Shown here: in pieces, positions 19,414-27,178 of the stretch
Position numbering within the stretch: position 1 is the first letter of the stretch
How the letters are laid out: each line of letters begins with the position of its first letter
From: Halobacterium sp. R2-5
Lineage (GTDB): Archaea > Halobacteriota > Halobacteria > Halobacteriales > Halobacteriaceae
Length of the DNA: 64,000 nt
Direction of reading: 5' to 3'
Assembly (NCBI RefSeq): GCF_011734195.1
Contig: NZ_JAANTH010000001.1
Location: 806,001-870,000 of the forward strand
Notes under the pieces: generated by a model
Database searches by the model: none
Seen by the model: the letters and a program-made list of their open reading frames with translations, nothing else
What the model was told of the DNA's origin: nothing
Position numbers and translations under genes: made by a program

Positions 19414-20475
19414 TCAGAAGCTGTCCACGACGGGGATGCCCGAGGTCTCGAAGTCGCTCATGCGTTCGAGCTGTTCCGAGACGCCGGCGAGGTCGACGGT
19501 CTCGGAGACCACGCGTCCGGGATCGAGCTTCCCGGCTTCGACCATGCTGAACAGCTCGCCGTAGTCGGAGGGCGCCATCCCGTACGACCCGTAGAACTCG
19601 ATCTCTTCGAGGACCATCGCGTCCGTCGGCAGCGATATCTCGCCGCGCTCCTCGCTGGTCGTCAGCCCGATCTGGACGTGCTGGCCGCGCGTGCCGAGGC
19701 TCCGAATCGCGTTCCGGCAGGTCTCCGCGACGCCGAGCGCGTCCACGGAGACGTCCGCGCCGCCGTCCGTGATATCGATTACTTCCCCGGGCACGTCCTC
19801 GACGTCGCTGGCGTTCACCGTGGTCTCGGCGCCGAGGTCGCGGGCGTGGTCGAGCGCGTCCTCGTCGAGGTCGACGGCGACGACGCGGCCGCCGAGCGCG
19901 TCCGCGACGTGGACCGCGGAGAGCCCGACGCCGCCGCAGCCGTGGACGGCGACCCAGTCGCCGGGCGCGAGGTCCGCGCGGTGGGCGACGCCGTGGAACG
20001 CGGTGGTGAACCGGCAGCCCAGCCCCGCCATCTCGGTGGCGTCGACGCCGTCGGGGAGCGCGATGGCGTTGTGGTCGGCGTACGGCACCGCGAACTCCTC
20101 GGCGAACGCGCCCTGCGCGATGGGCGTGAACCCGAGCGGGACGCCGTTCTCGCAGACGTTCCCGCGACCCTGGCGGCAGTGGGGGCACGTGCCGTCGCCG
20201 AGCGTGAACGGCACCGCAACTCGGTCGCCTTCGCTGACCGAACTCACGTCCTCGCCGACCTCGACGACGGTGCCGGCGGGCTCGTGGCCGAGAATCTGGC
20301 CGGTCGGGGACTGCGCGCCGAGCCAGTCCCAGTCGCCCTGCCAGGCGTGCCAGTCGCTCCGGCAGATGCCGCAGGCCTCCGTCTCCACGACGACGCCGGT
20401 CGGGTCTGGCTCGGGCCTGTCGACGTCGCGAATCGAGAGCGGTTCGCCGTATGCGTCGAGGACTGCTGCTCGCAT
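19414..20475 (-). CDS. Zinc-dependent medium-chain alcohol dehydrogenase
   Basis: A 353-residue MDR protein. The catalytic zinc site is seen in CGICRSDWHAW and GHEPAGTVVEVGEDV. The structural-zinc loop reads CPHCRQGRGNVC with three cysteines, the first usual cysteine replaced. The NAD(P) motif is VHGCGGVGLSAVHVA. It would oxidise a primary or secondary alcohol, or reduce the carbonyl. The neighbours give no strong hint to the substrate. Confidence 0.9.
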   Translation of the reverse strand: MRAAVLDAYGEPLSIRDVDRPEPDPTGVVVETEACGICRSDWHAWQGDWDWLGAQSPTGQILGHEPAGTVVEVGEDVSSVSEGDRVAVPFTLGDGTCPHCRQGRGNVCENGVPLGFTPIAQGAFAEEFAVPYADHNAIALPDGVDATEMAGLGCRFTTAFHGVAHRADLAPGDWVAVHGCGGVGLSAVHVADALGGRVVAVDLDEDALDHARDLGAETTVNASDVEDVPGEVIDITDGGADVSVDALGVAETCRNAIRSLGTRGQHVQIGLTTSEERGEISLPTDAMVLEEIEFYGSYGMAPSDYGELFSMVEAGKLDPGRVVSETVDLAGVSEQLERMSDFETSGIPVVDSF

Positions 20476-20535
20476 AGCAGCCCGTTCGCGTCACTCACAG
20501 TAAATGTTTGGTACGAGTTCGCACACGACGTGGGG

Positions 20536-21717
20536 CTACTCGCAGCCGGCCGACCGCGCGAACTCCACGAGGAGCGACGCCGGGACGCCCTGCCCGCGGA
20601 CCGTGTACCGGTACTCGCCGCAGTTCCACGACACCGACGTCGTCGGGCCGTACGTCACCGCGCCCTCGCGGTCGCCGATGGCGACCGTCTCGTCGCCGCT
20701 CGCCGGGAACGTCCGGTCGTACTTCGCGAGCGTGACCCGCGCGGTCTCGTTGACGTACCGCAGCCCGACGCCGTGGACGTCGCCGGTCGTCTCGGAGGCG
20801 TACGTCAGCCGGAACGACGGCGGCACGTCGGGCGACGGTACGGAGACGTCCGTCGCCTCGCGGAGCGCGCCGACGCTCTCGTAGGCGGTCGTCTCGGGCG
20901 TCTCCACGCGCTCGACGGTGGTGTTCCCGGACGGGGCGAATTCGAAGGCGCCCTCGTCGAGGTCGGGGTTCACGGAGACGTTCGAGTACGTTCTCGTCAC
21001 GGAGACCGGTACGCCGTCGTCGACCCACTCGGTTTGCTGTTTCAGCACGACGAAGTGCTCGGTGTCCACCCACAGCGTCTGCTCGTAGTTCGCGCTGTCG
21101 TCCTGCGAGGTCACGCGGAGGACGTACGCCTCGCGGCCGTCGACGCGCTCGGTGCCGTCGTACTCCGCGCCGACCGTCGCGTCCGCGGAGGCGTTCGGTC
21201 CGCCGGCGACCCCGGGGACGACGGGCAGCGGCTCGATTTCCGGACTGGACGCCTGCTCGGCCGCCGACCGCTGCGTGACGTTCAACGCGGTGAACAGCCG
21301 CTCGACTCGCTCGCCGCGGGCGACCCCGTCCCCGGGCATCTCCGAGAGCGGCACGCGCTTCGCGACGTCGTCGCCGCTGTCGTACATCCACATCACGGAC
21401 CCGTTCGACACCGTCAGGTCGTATCCGGTCTCGCCGGTGACGACGTGCTCGCGGCGCTGCTCGGTTCCGGGGCGGAAGGCGACGTCGGCGACGGTCCGCG
21501 TAGTCTCCCCGCCGCGCCGGACGACGCGCGTCTCGGTCGCGGTCACGCCGTCGACGTCGGCGTGCCTGTCGGCGGCGTCCGTGCCGATGGGCCGGCTGGT
21601 CGCCTCCGGCGCGGCCACGAGCCAGAGCGCGCCGGCGACTAGGACGGCCGCGACGACGGCCACCACCACGACAGTCGTCACGCCCGCGCGGTCCGCAGAA
21701 CGACCGCTCGGCGGCAT
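20536..21717 (-). CDS. Membrane-anchored LolA/RseB-like protein
   Basis: A 393-residue protein with one N-terminal transmembrane helix (about residues 12-36, VTTVVVVAVVAAVLVAGALWLV) and a long beta-rich extracellular part. The part ERVERLFTALN to TLWVDTEHFVVLKQQTEW resembles the LolA/RseB lipid-binding fold found in many haloarchaeal surface proteins. The C-terminal 100 residues resemble a DUF4367-type domain. I chose the ATG at 21717. The upstream extension is cysteine- and arginine-rich. A TATA-like TTATAGAAA at 21742-21751 lies about 30 bases upstream. Confidence 0.75.
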   Translation of the reverse strand: MPPSGRSADRAGVTTVVVVAVVAAVLVAGALWLVAAPEATSRPIGTDAADRHADVDGVTATETRVVRRGGETTRTVADVAFRPGTEQRREHVVTGETGYDLTVSNGSVMWMYDSGDDVAKRVPLSEMPGDGVARGERVERLFTALNVTQRSAAEQASSPEIEPLPVVPGVAGGPNASADATVGAEYDGTERVDGREAYVLRVTSQDDSANYEQTLWVDTEHFVVLKQQTEWVDDGVPVSVTRTYSNVSVNPDLDEGAFEFAPSGNTTVERVETPETTAYESVGALREATDVSVPSPDVPPSFRLTYASETTGDVHGVGLRYVNETARVTLAKYDRTFPASGDETVAIGDREGAVTYGPTTSVSWNCGEYRYTVRGQGVPASLLVEFARSAGCE

Positions 21718-21741
21718 GTATTGACGGAAGCCAGAACTGGC

Positions 21742-21751
21742 GTTTCTATAA
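21742..21751 (-). promoter_or_regulatory. TATA-like box for the LolA/RseB-like gene
   Basis: GTTATAGAAA on the minus strand, about 30 bases before the ATG at 21717. The intergenic space is shared with the divergent acyl-CoA synthetase gene. Confidence 0.4.
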
Positions 21752-21824
21752 CCCTTCCGGTGTCGCAGCCGACACAGGCAAAAACTGCGAAACACCTTTG
21801 CCGGGACCGACAGAGGACCAACAC

Positions 21825-23837
21825 ATGGACACCCTCGACGAAGTCGACGAAGTCGTTCACAGGCCCTCCGAGGAGTTCGTCGAGTCCACGAACGTCTGGC
21901 AGTTCATGCAGGCGTACGACATCGGCGACTACGACGAGCTCGTCGAGCGCACCACCTCGGACCTCGACTGGTTCTGGGGCGAGCTCCCCGACTACCTCGG
22001 CCTGGAGTTCTACGAGGGCTTCGACGAGGTTCGGGACGAGCGCGGGGTGCGACGCGCCCCGGAAGGAGCGAGCGGCGCAGCCGCGAGCCGCGACGGCCCG
22101 CAGTTCACGGAGTGGTACCCGGGCGCGGAGCTCAACGTCGCGCACAACACCGTCGACCGTCACGCGCGCGTCGACTCCGGGACGCGGAACCACGTCGCCT
22201 GCATCTGGGAGGGCGAGGACGGCGAGGTCCGCCAGCAGACCTACCACGACCTCCACCGGCAGGCCAACAGGGTCGCGAACGCGCTGACCGAGCGCGGCGT
22301 CGGCGAGGGCGACACGGTCGCCCTCTACATGCCGATGGTGCCCGAGGTCCAGAGCATCCTCTACGGCGTCTTCAAGGTCGGCGCCGTCGCCGTCCCCATC
22401 TTCTCGGGGTTCGGCGTCGACGCCACCGCCACCCGCATCGCGGACGCCGAGTGCTCGGTGCTGTTCACGGGCGACGGCTTCTACCGCCGCGGCGACGAAA
22501 TCACGCTCAAGGAGACCGCCGACGAGGCCGTCGAGCAGGCCGGCCACGTCGAGCACACCATCGTCTACGATAGACTAGGGGCGGATATCCCGTGGGACGA
22601 CGACCGTGACGAATGGTGGAGTGACGCCGTCGCGACGCGGGACGACGGCTTCGAGACGCGCGCGATGGACGCCAGCGACCCCTGCATGCTCCTCTATTCG
22701 TCGGGGACGACGGGGAAGCCGAAGGGAATCGTGCACACGCACGCCGGCACGCTCGTCCAGCCCGCCAAAGAGATCCACTTCGGGTTCGACCGGAAGCCCG
22801 GCGACCGCTTCTTCTGGGTGAGCGACATCGGCTGGATGATGGGGCCGTGGACGCTCGTCGGCAACCACGCGTTCGGCGGCACCATCGTGATGTACGAGGG
22901 CGCGCCCGACCACCCCGAACCCGATCGCTTCTGGGAGATGATCGACCGCCACGGCGTCACCCAGTTCGGCATCTCCCCGACCGCGATTCGCGCGCTCCGG
23001 AAATATGGAGACGACTGGCTCGAGGGCCACGACCTCTCCAGCCTGCGCCTGCTCGGCTCCACGGGCGAGCCGTGGGACCCCGAGAGCTGGCTGTGGTTCT
23101 ACGAGCACGTCGGCGGCGGCGAAGCTCCGATCATCAACATCTCCGGGGGCACCGAGGTGTTCGGCTGCTTCCTGATGCCGATGCCCATCCAGTCGCTGAA
23201 GCCCTGTACCCTGGGCGGTCCCGGCCTCGGCATGGACATCGACGTCGTCGACGAGGACGGCAACTCCGTCAGGGACGAACACGAGCGCGGCTACCTCGTC
23301 GCGCGCTCCTCGAACCCCGCGATGACCAAGAGCCTCTGGAGCGGCGACGAGCGCTACCTCGCGGAGTACTGGTCGCGCTTCGAGGACGTCTGGAACCACG
23401 GCGACTGGGCGCAGGTCGACGAGGACGGCTTCTGGTTCCTGCACGGCCGCGCGGACGACGCTATCAACGTCGCCGGGCGGAAGGTCGGCCCCGCCGAGGT
23501 GGAGGGCGCGCTCATCGACCACGACGCCGTCAATCAGGCCGCCGCGGTCGGCGTCCCCGACGACACCACCGGGGAGGCCGTCGTCGCGTACGTGATTCTG
23601 GAGGACGGCGTCAGCCCGAGCGAGGACCTCCGCGCCGGCCTCCGCGAGCAGGTCGGCGCCGAACTCGGGAAGCCGTTCCGCCCGCGCGAGGTGTTGTTCG
23701 TCGACGAGTTCCCGAAGACGCAGTCCGGGAAGATCGTCCGCCGCGCCATCGAAGGCGCGTACACGGGCGAGGACGTCGGCGACCGCTCCAGCATCGAGAA
23801 CCCCGAAGCCATCGAGGCGCTCGGGGACGCGCGGTAG
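21825..23837 (+). CDS. Acyl-CoA synthetase (acetyl/propionyl-CoA synthetase family)
   Basis: A 670-residue AMP-forming ligase. ATP motif YSSGTTGKPKGIVHTHAGT, A5-like NISGGTEVFG, adenylate-binding LHGRADDAINVAGRKVGPAEVE, and the C-terminal PKTQSGKIVRRAI with the regulatory Lys. It makes an acyl-CoA from a short-chain acid, ATP and CoA. The ATG at 21825 is used. A TTG nine codons earlier is in frame. Residues about 71-90 (GVRRAPEGASGAAASRDG) look like an insertion between YEGFDEVR and PQFTEWYPG and contain a palindrome. Confidence 0.9.
   Translation: MDTLDEVDEVVHRPSEEFVESTNVWQFMQAYDIGDYDELVERTTSDLDWFWGELPDYLGLEFYEGFDEVRDERGVRRAPEGASGAAASRDGPQFTEWYPGAELNVAHNTVDRHARVDSGTRNHVACIWEGEDGEVRQQTYHDLHRQANRVANALTERGVGEGDTVALYMPMVPEVQSILYGVFKVGAVAVPIFSGFGVDATATRIADAECSVLFTGDGFYRRGDEITLKETADEAVEQAGHVEHTIVYDRLGADIPWDDDRDEWWSDAVATRDDGFETRAMDASDPCMLLYSSGTTGKPKGIVHTHAGTLVQPAKEIHFGFDRKPGDRFFWVSDIGWMMGPWTLVGNHAFGGTIVMYEGAPDHPEPDRFWEMIDRHGVTQFGISPTAIRALRKYGDDWLEGHDLSSLRLLGSTGEPWDPESWLWFYEHVGGGEAPIINISGGTEVFGCFLMPMPIQSLKPCTLGGPGLGMDIDVVDEDGNSVRDEHERGYLVARSSNPAMTKSLWSGDERYLAEYWSRFEDVWNHGDWAQVDEDGFWFLHGRADDAINVAGRKVGPAEVEGALIDHDAVNQAAAVGVPDDTTGEAVVAYVILEDGVSPSEDLRAGLREQVGAELGKPFRPREVLFVDEFPKTQSGKIVRRAIEGAYTGEDVGDRSSIENPEAIEALGDAR
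22045..22100 (+). repeat. In-frame palindromic insertion within the acyl-CoA synthetase gene
   Basis: The low-complexity segment encodes Arg, Ala, Gly and Ser and holds a stem GCGGC-GCA-GCCGC (22072-22084) with a three-base loop. It interrupts an otherwise conserved stretch and resembles the loops in the intergenic elements at 8101 and 11230. The neighbouring codons remain in frame. Confidence 0.4.
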
Positions 23838-23846
23838 GGCCGCCCC

Positions 23847-24512
23847 TCACTCCCACTCGCGGCGCAGCAGGTCGTAGCGCACCTCGTCGTAGTAGTCGCC
23901 GTCGATGTACCGCGACTCGCGGCGGCGCGCGACCTGCGTGAACCCCATCGCCTCCAGCAGCCCGCGGGAGGCGTCGTTGAACTCGTAGGCGCCCGCGGTG
24001 ATGCCGTGGACGTCGAAGTTCTCGAAGACGTAGTCGATGCCCGTCTCCGCCATGTCGCGGCCGTACCCCTCACCGTGGTAGTCGGGGAGCAGCCAGTACG
24101 ACAGCCACACGCGGTCGCTGCCGACGTTCCGCGCGTTGAAGCTCCCGATGGGCGTCGTCTCCCCGTCGTCGGGACTGCCCCGCGGGGCGTCCTCCTCGTC
24201 TCGCGGCTCGTCGCCGTCTTCTCGCGGGCTCGGCCCGCTCGAACGGTCCGAGGGACTCCGTCCCTCGCTGCTCGACTGTTCCGCGGCGGTCGCCGCCGCG
24301 CCTTCAACGCACGCGACGAACGTCGCGGTGCGCTCGCTCTCGATCCACTCCTCGATTCCCTCCTCCTGCTGGGCGCTCGAGCGGTGGTGAATCGAGCCCA
24401 GCGAGTACCGGATTCGGGGGTCCGTCGAGGCCCGCTGGAGGAACTCGGCGTCGTCGCGCTCGACCGTGCGGAAGACGACGCGGTCGCCCTCCGTGACGAC
24501 TGGCCCGGGCAT
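23847..24512 (-). CDS. GNAT-family acetyltransferase with an inserted acidic segment
   Basis: A 221-residue RimJ/RimL-like acetyltransferase: RTVERDDAEFLQRA at the N-terminus and the acetyl-CoA region LLPDYHGEGYGRDMAETGIDYVFEN. It is a tandem paralogue of the next gene (start MPGPV, RTVERDDAAFLQR). Compared with it, residues about 71-113 contain some 35 extra residues rich in Ser, Glu, Asp, Arg and Ala. Its ATG overlaps the upstream stop codon (TAATG), so the two genes are translated together. Confidence 0.85.
   Translation of the reverse strand: MPGPVVTEGDRVVFRTVERDDAEFLQRASTDPRIRYSLGSIHHRSSAQQEEGIEEWIESERTATFVACVEGAAATAAEQSSSEGRSPSDRSSGPSPREDGDEPRDEEDAPRGSPDDGETTPIGSFNARNVGSDRVWLSYWLLPDYHGEGYGRDMAETGIDYVFENFDVHGITAGAYEFNDASRGLLEAMGFTQVARRRESRYIDGDYYDEVRYDLLRREWE
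24177..24300 (-). repeat. Cluster of four palindromes in the acetyltransferase insertion
   Basis: GCCCCGCGGGGC (24177-24188) is a perfect 12-base palindrome. Then come GCGGGC-TCG-GCCCGC (24224-24238), GAGGGAC-TCC-GTCCCTC (24250-24266) and CGCGGCGG-TCG-CCGCCGCG (24282-24300), all with three-base loops. They coincide with the extra segment missing from the tandem paralogue, which suggests inserted palindromic DNA kept in frame. Confidence 0.55.
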
Positions 24513-25075
24513 TATTCCTCCCACTCCTCGCGGAGCAAGCCGTACTGGATGCCGTCGCGGTACTCGCCGTTCACGAACCGGCGCTCGCGGTCGCGGCCCT
24601 CGTTCGTGAACCCGACCGCCTCGAACGCCTCGCGGACGTAGTCGTTGCCCTCCAGCACCTCGGCGCCGACCGTGTGGGCGTCGTACGTCCGGAACAGTCC
24701 CTTCAGCGCGAGTTCGAGCGCGGGCGCGCCGTGGCCGTCGCCGCGGTGCTCCTCGGGAGTCCACAGTAGGAGCCGCGGGCGGTCGCGGTCGACGTGGTGG
24801 GCGTACACGAACGCCACCGGCGTCGTCTCGTCGTCCTCGGGATGGCCGTAGGGCGTGTCCTCGTCGTCGACGCACGCGAGGTAGGCGGCGTTCGAGTCAT
24901 CCTCGAGTTCTTCCTCGACGAACTCCTCGACTTCCGCCTCGCTCTTCGGCGTCTGCTCGTGGAGGCTCGTCCGCGCGTAGGGGTCCGTGAACAGCCGCTG
25001 GAGGAACGCCGCGTCGTCGCGCTCGACGGTCCGCAGCACGAGGTCGTCGCCGACCTCCAGGACGGGGCCGGGCAT
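24512..25075 (-). CDS. GNAT-family acetyltransferase (tandem paralogue)
   Basis: A 187-residue protein sharing the start MPGPV and the RTVERDDAAFLQRLFTDPYARTSL segment with the downstream gene. The acetyl-CoA part reads TPEEHRGDGHGAPALELALKGLFR. Near the C-terminus EAFEAVGFTNEGRDRERRFVNGEYRDG follows the usual GNAT pattern. The start overlaps the stop of a 31-codon gene upstream (TGATG). The frame is open further upstream but becomes arginine-rich. Target unknown. Confidence 0.87.
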   Translation of the reverse strand: MPGPVLEVGDDLVLRTVERDDAAFLQRLFTDPYARTSLHEQTPKSEAEVEEFVEEELEDDSNAAYLACVDDEDTPYGHPEDDETTPVAFVYAHHVDRDRPRLLLWTPEEHRGDGHGAPALELALKGLFRTYDAHTVGAEVLEGNDYVREAFEAVGFTNEGRDRERRFVNGEYRDGIQYGLLREEWEE

Positions 25076-25170
25076 CACTCGCTCACCCCCTCCGCGTCGT
25101 CGTCGCTGCTCGACTCGGCGTCGGCGAAGCGGCGAGTGTCGTCGCCGCCGTAAATCACGAAACGGGGCAT
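25075..25170 (-). CDS. 31-residue small protein coupled to the acetyltransferase pair
   Basis: ATG at 25170 to TGA at 25075-25077, overlapping the next ATG by one base (TGATG). The product starts MPRFVIYGGDDTRRF and ends in a very acidic tail rich in Ser and Asp, as expected for a haloarchaeal protein. No family is recognised. Tight coupling in a three-gene run supports it as a real gene. A leader peptide or antitoxin-like partner cannot be excluded. Confidence 0.6.
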   Translation of the reverse strand: MPRFVIYGGDDTRRFADAESSSDDDAEGVSE

Positions 25171-25236
25171 GTCTCCCCCATTTCGCCCCCGGATTAAAGC
25201 GATTTCGCGAGAGTGGTATCCACTCGCACTCGCCGG

Positions 25237-25920
25237 CTACAGGTCGACGCTGCCGGGCGATACGACCCGGTCCTCGGGCGCCTCGTCCGCCGCGACCGCG
25301 ACCGTTCCCGCCCCGCCGGCGGACGGGAGCAGAATCGACGCGCCGGCGAGCAGCGGCGCGAGCACGCCCGCGACGACGGTGCCCGGGTCGGCGAGCGGCG
25401 CACGCAGGGCGACCCGGTCGTTCTCGTCGTACGTCTCGGCGACCCGCTCCGCCGCTGCGACCGCGTCGCCGTGCGCCACTCCCGCGAGCAGTTCCGTCTC
25501 GGCGGTCACCGTCGGCTCCGGGAACGTCGGATTCTCGCTCCAGACGTCGCGCTCGAAGTACATCCACGACGGGTCCGCGGGCGGCTCCCCCCAGCCGACG
25601 CGCTGGCCGCCCGGCGGCAGGTCGTACTCGCCGAGCTCCGCGGTCGGCCCCGCGAGCACTCGCGCCTCGACGACGCGGTCCGGCCCGAACTCCACGGTCG
25701 CGCCGAGCAGCGCCGCGCCGAAGAACGTGTGCAGCGCTGCCGGCGCGGGCACGTCGAGAATCGCGACCCCGGCGCCCTCGCGGACGCCGCGGTGGCGCAG
25801 CGCGTTCCCCGTCTTGTACGCCCGCGACCGGAACTCGCGGGCGTCGTGGACGCGGCCGGCGCGAAGGACCGGCCGGTCCGGGTCGTCGAGACTCGCGACG
25901 ACGTCGGCGACAGTCTCCAT
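25237..25920 (-). CDS. Short AMP-dependent-ligase-like protein (no catalytic core)
   Basis: A 227-residue acidic protein whose middle (REFRSRAYKTGNALRHRGVREGAGVAILDVPAPAALHTFFGAALLGATVEF) resembles the N-terminal part of acyl-adenylate-forming enzymes. It lacks the SGTTGxPKG ATP motif and the C-terminal lid. It is followed by the three-gene acetyltransferase run and preceded 40 bases upstream by the squalene-synthase-type gene, all on the minus strand. It may be a shortened regulator or a truncated ligase. The name is tentative. Confidence 0.6.
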   Translation of the reverse strand: METVADVVASLDDPDRPVLRAGRVHDAREFRSRAYKTGNALRHRGVREGAGVAILDVPAPAALHTFFGAALLGATVEFGPDRVVEARVLAGPTAELGEYDLPPGGQRVGWGEPPADPSWMYFERDVWSENPTFPEPTVTAETELLAGVAHGDAVAAAERVAETYDENDRVALRAPLADPGTVVAGVLAPLLAGASILLPSAGGAGTVAVAADEAPEDRVVSPGSVDL

Positions 25921-25960
25921 GCGAGGAGGTCGCGCCGGCAGGGACTAACGCGTTCCGGGT

Positions 25961-27010
25961 TCAGGCCAGCGGCCGGGTCGAGATGCGTTCGCGCAGCCGC
26001 CCGAGCGCCGACCGGTCGAAGTCCCCCGTGACGCGGGTCAACACCGCGTGGACCTCCGCCCGCGAGACCTTCACGTCGCCGTCCGCGACGACGTCCTCCG
26101 GCCGGTCGCGGAGCTCCCGCATCGTCCCGACCGCCAGCAGGTACGGGACCGTCCACGCCGCCACCGTGTTCCCGCGGGTCGTCGGCATCGCCTCCAGCCA
26201 CCGCTGCGCGCCGTCGGCGTACCCCCGCGCGCGGTCGACGACGCGCTCGACGACGTTCCCCACGCCCTCCGCGTTCGACGGGTCCGCGACTGACTCGGGG
26301 TCGACGCCCGCCTCGTCTAACCACGACGCCGGCAGGTAGACGTTGTTCTCCTCGTGGTAGTCCGGGCGCACGTCTTTCGCGACGTTCACGAGCTGGAGGA
26401 GCAGCGCGAACGACCGCGCGTGCTCGCGCATCGTCGCCGCGTCCTCGCGACCGGCGTCCGCCGCCAGCAGCTCCGTGACGAGCTCGCCGACGGTCCCAGC
26501 GACGTACCAGCAGTACTCTTCCAGCTCCTCGACGGACTGGATGCGGAGCCCGCCGTCGTCGGCGTACCGCTCCACGAACGACGCCATCCCCGTCGTCATC
26601 TCGCGGACGGTCGGGCGAATCGCGTCCTGCGCGTCCGCGTCGAGGCTCTCGAACGCCCGCAGCACGCGCGCCGCCTCCGCGACGACCGTCCAGTCTGCGT
26701 TCGGGTCCTCGGGCAGATGGGGGTCGACGGCAGCGCGGAACTCCTCGGCGGTCGTCTCGCCGTCTGGGTCCAGCACGCGGTCGTACGTCCGCAGGAGCGC
26801 GGCCTGCTCGTCCGGCGGTATCGACGTGGCGTCCTCGACCGTGTCGGCCACCCGGCACAGCAGGTAGCCGACGCAGATTCGGGTCGCCATCGGCTCCTCG
26901 AGCGCGTCGACTGTCAACGCGAACGTGCGGGAGACGTCCTGCACGGCGTCGTGACACCACGCGCGCTCGTCGGCCGCGGGCTGGGGGTGCTCGGTGTGGC
27001 CTCCGACCAT
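25961..27010 (-). CDS. Squalene/phytoene synthase family (squalene-synthase type)
   Basis: A 349-residue all-helical prenyltransferase. The aspartate-rich motifs are CRVADTVED (residues about 52-60) and NVAKDVRPDYHEENNVYLP (about 228-246). The DTVED form is that of farnesyl-diphosphate farnesyltransferase, while phytoene synthases usually show DDxVD. The enzyme would join two farnesyl-PP units (squalene) head to head. The start is ATG 27010. Another ATG five codons upstream at 27025 is equally possible. Confidence 0.85.
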   Translation of the reverse strand: MVGGHTEHPQPAADERAWCHDAVQDVSRTFALTVDALEEPMATRICVGYLLCRVADTVEDATSIPPDEQAALLRTYDRVLDPDGETTAEEFRAAVDPHLPEDPNADWTVVAEAARVLRAFESLDADAQDAIRPTVREMTTGMASFVERYADDGGLRIQSVEELEEYCWYVAGTVGELVTELLAADAGREDAATMREHARSFALLLQLVNVAKDVRPDYHEENNVYLPASWLDEAGVDPESVADPSNAEGVGNVVERVVDRARGYADGAQRWLEAMPTTRGNTVAAWTVPYLLAVGTMRELRDRPEDVVADGDVKVSRAEVHAVLTRVTGDFDRSALGRLRERISTRPLA

Positions 27011-27178
27011 CGCTATACCCCCCATTAAGGGAGCACGCGCAAAAAGGGCCGGGGCCCGGACCGCCGCTCCAACCGCCGTTTTCGTCGGTCCTCGGACGAC
27101 GTAAACAGTGTCCGTCGGGTGGGCTTCCACCGCCACAAGTATGAGAAAAGTAAAGGAACGACGCGGCAAGATTCCCGC

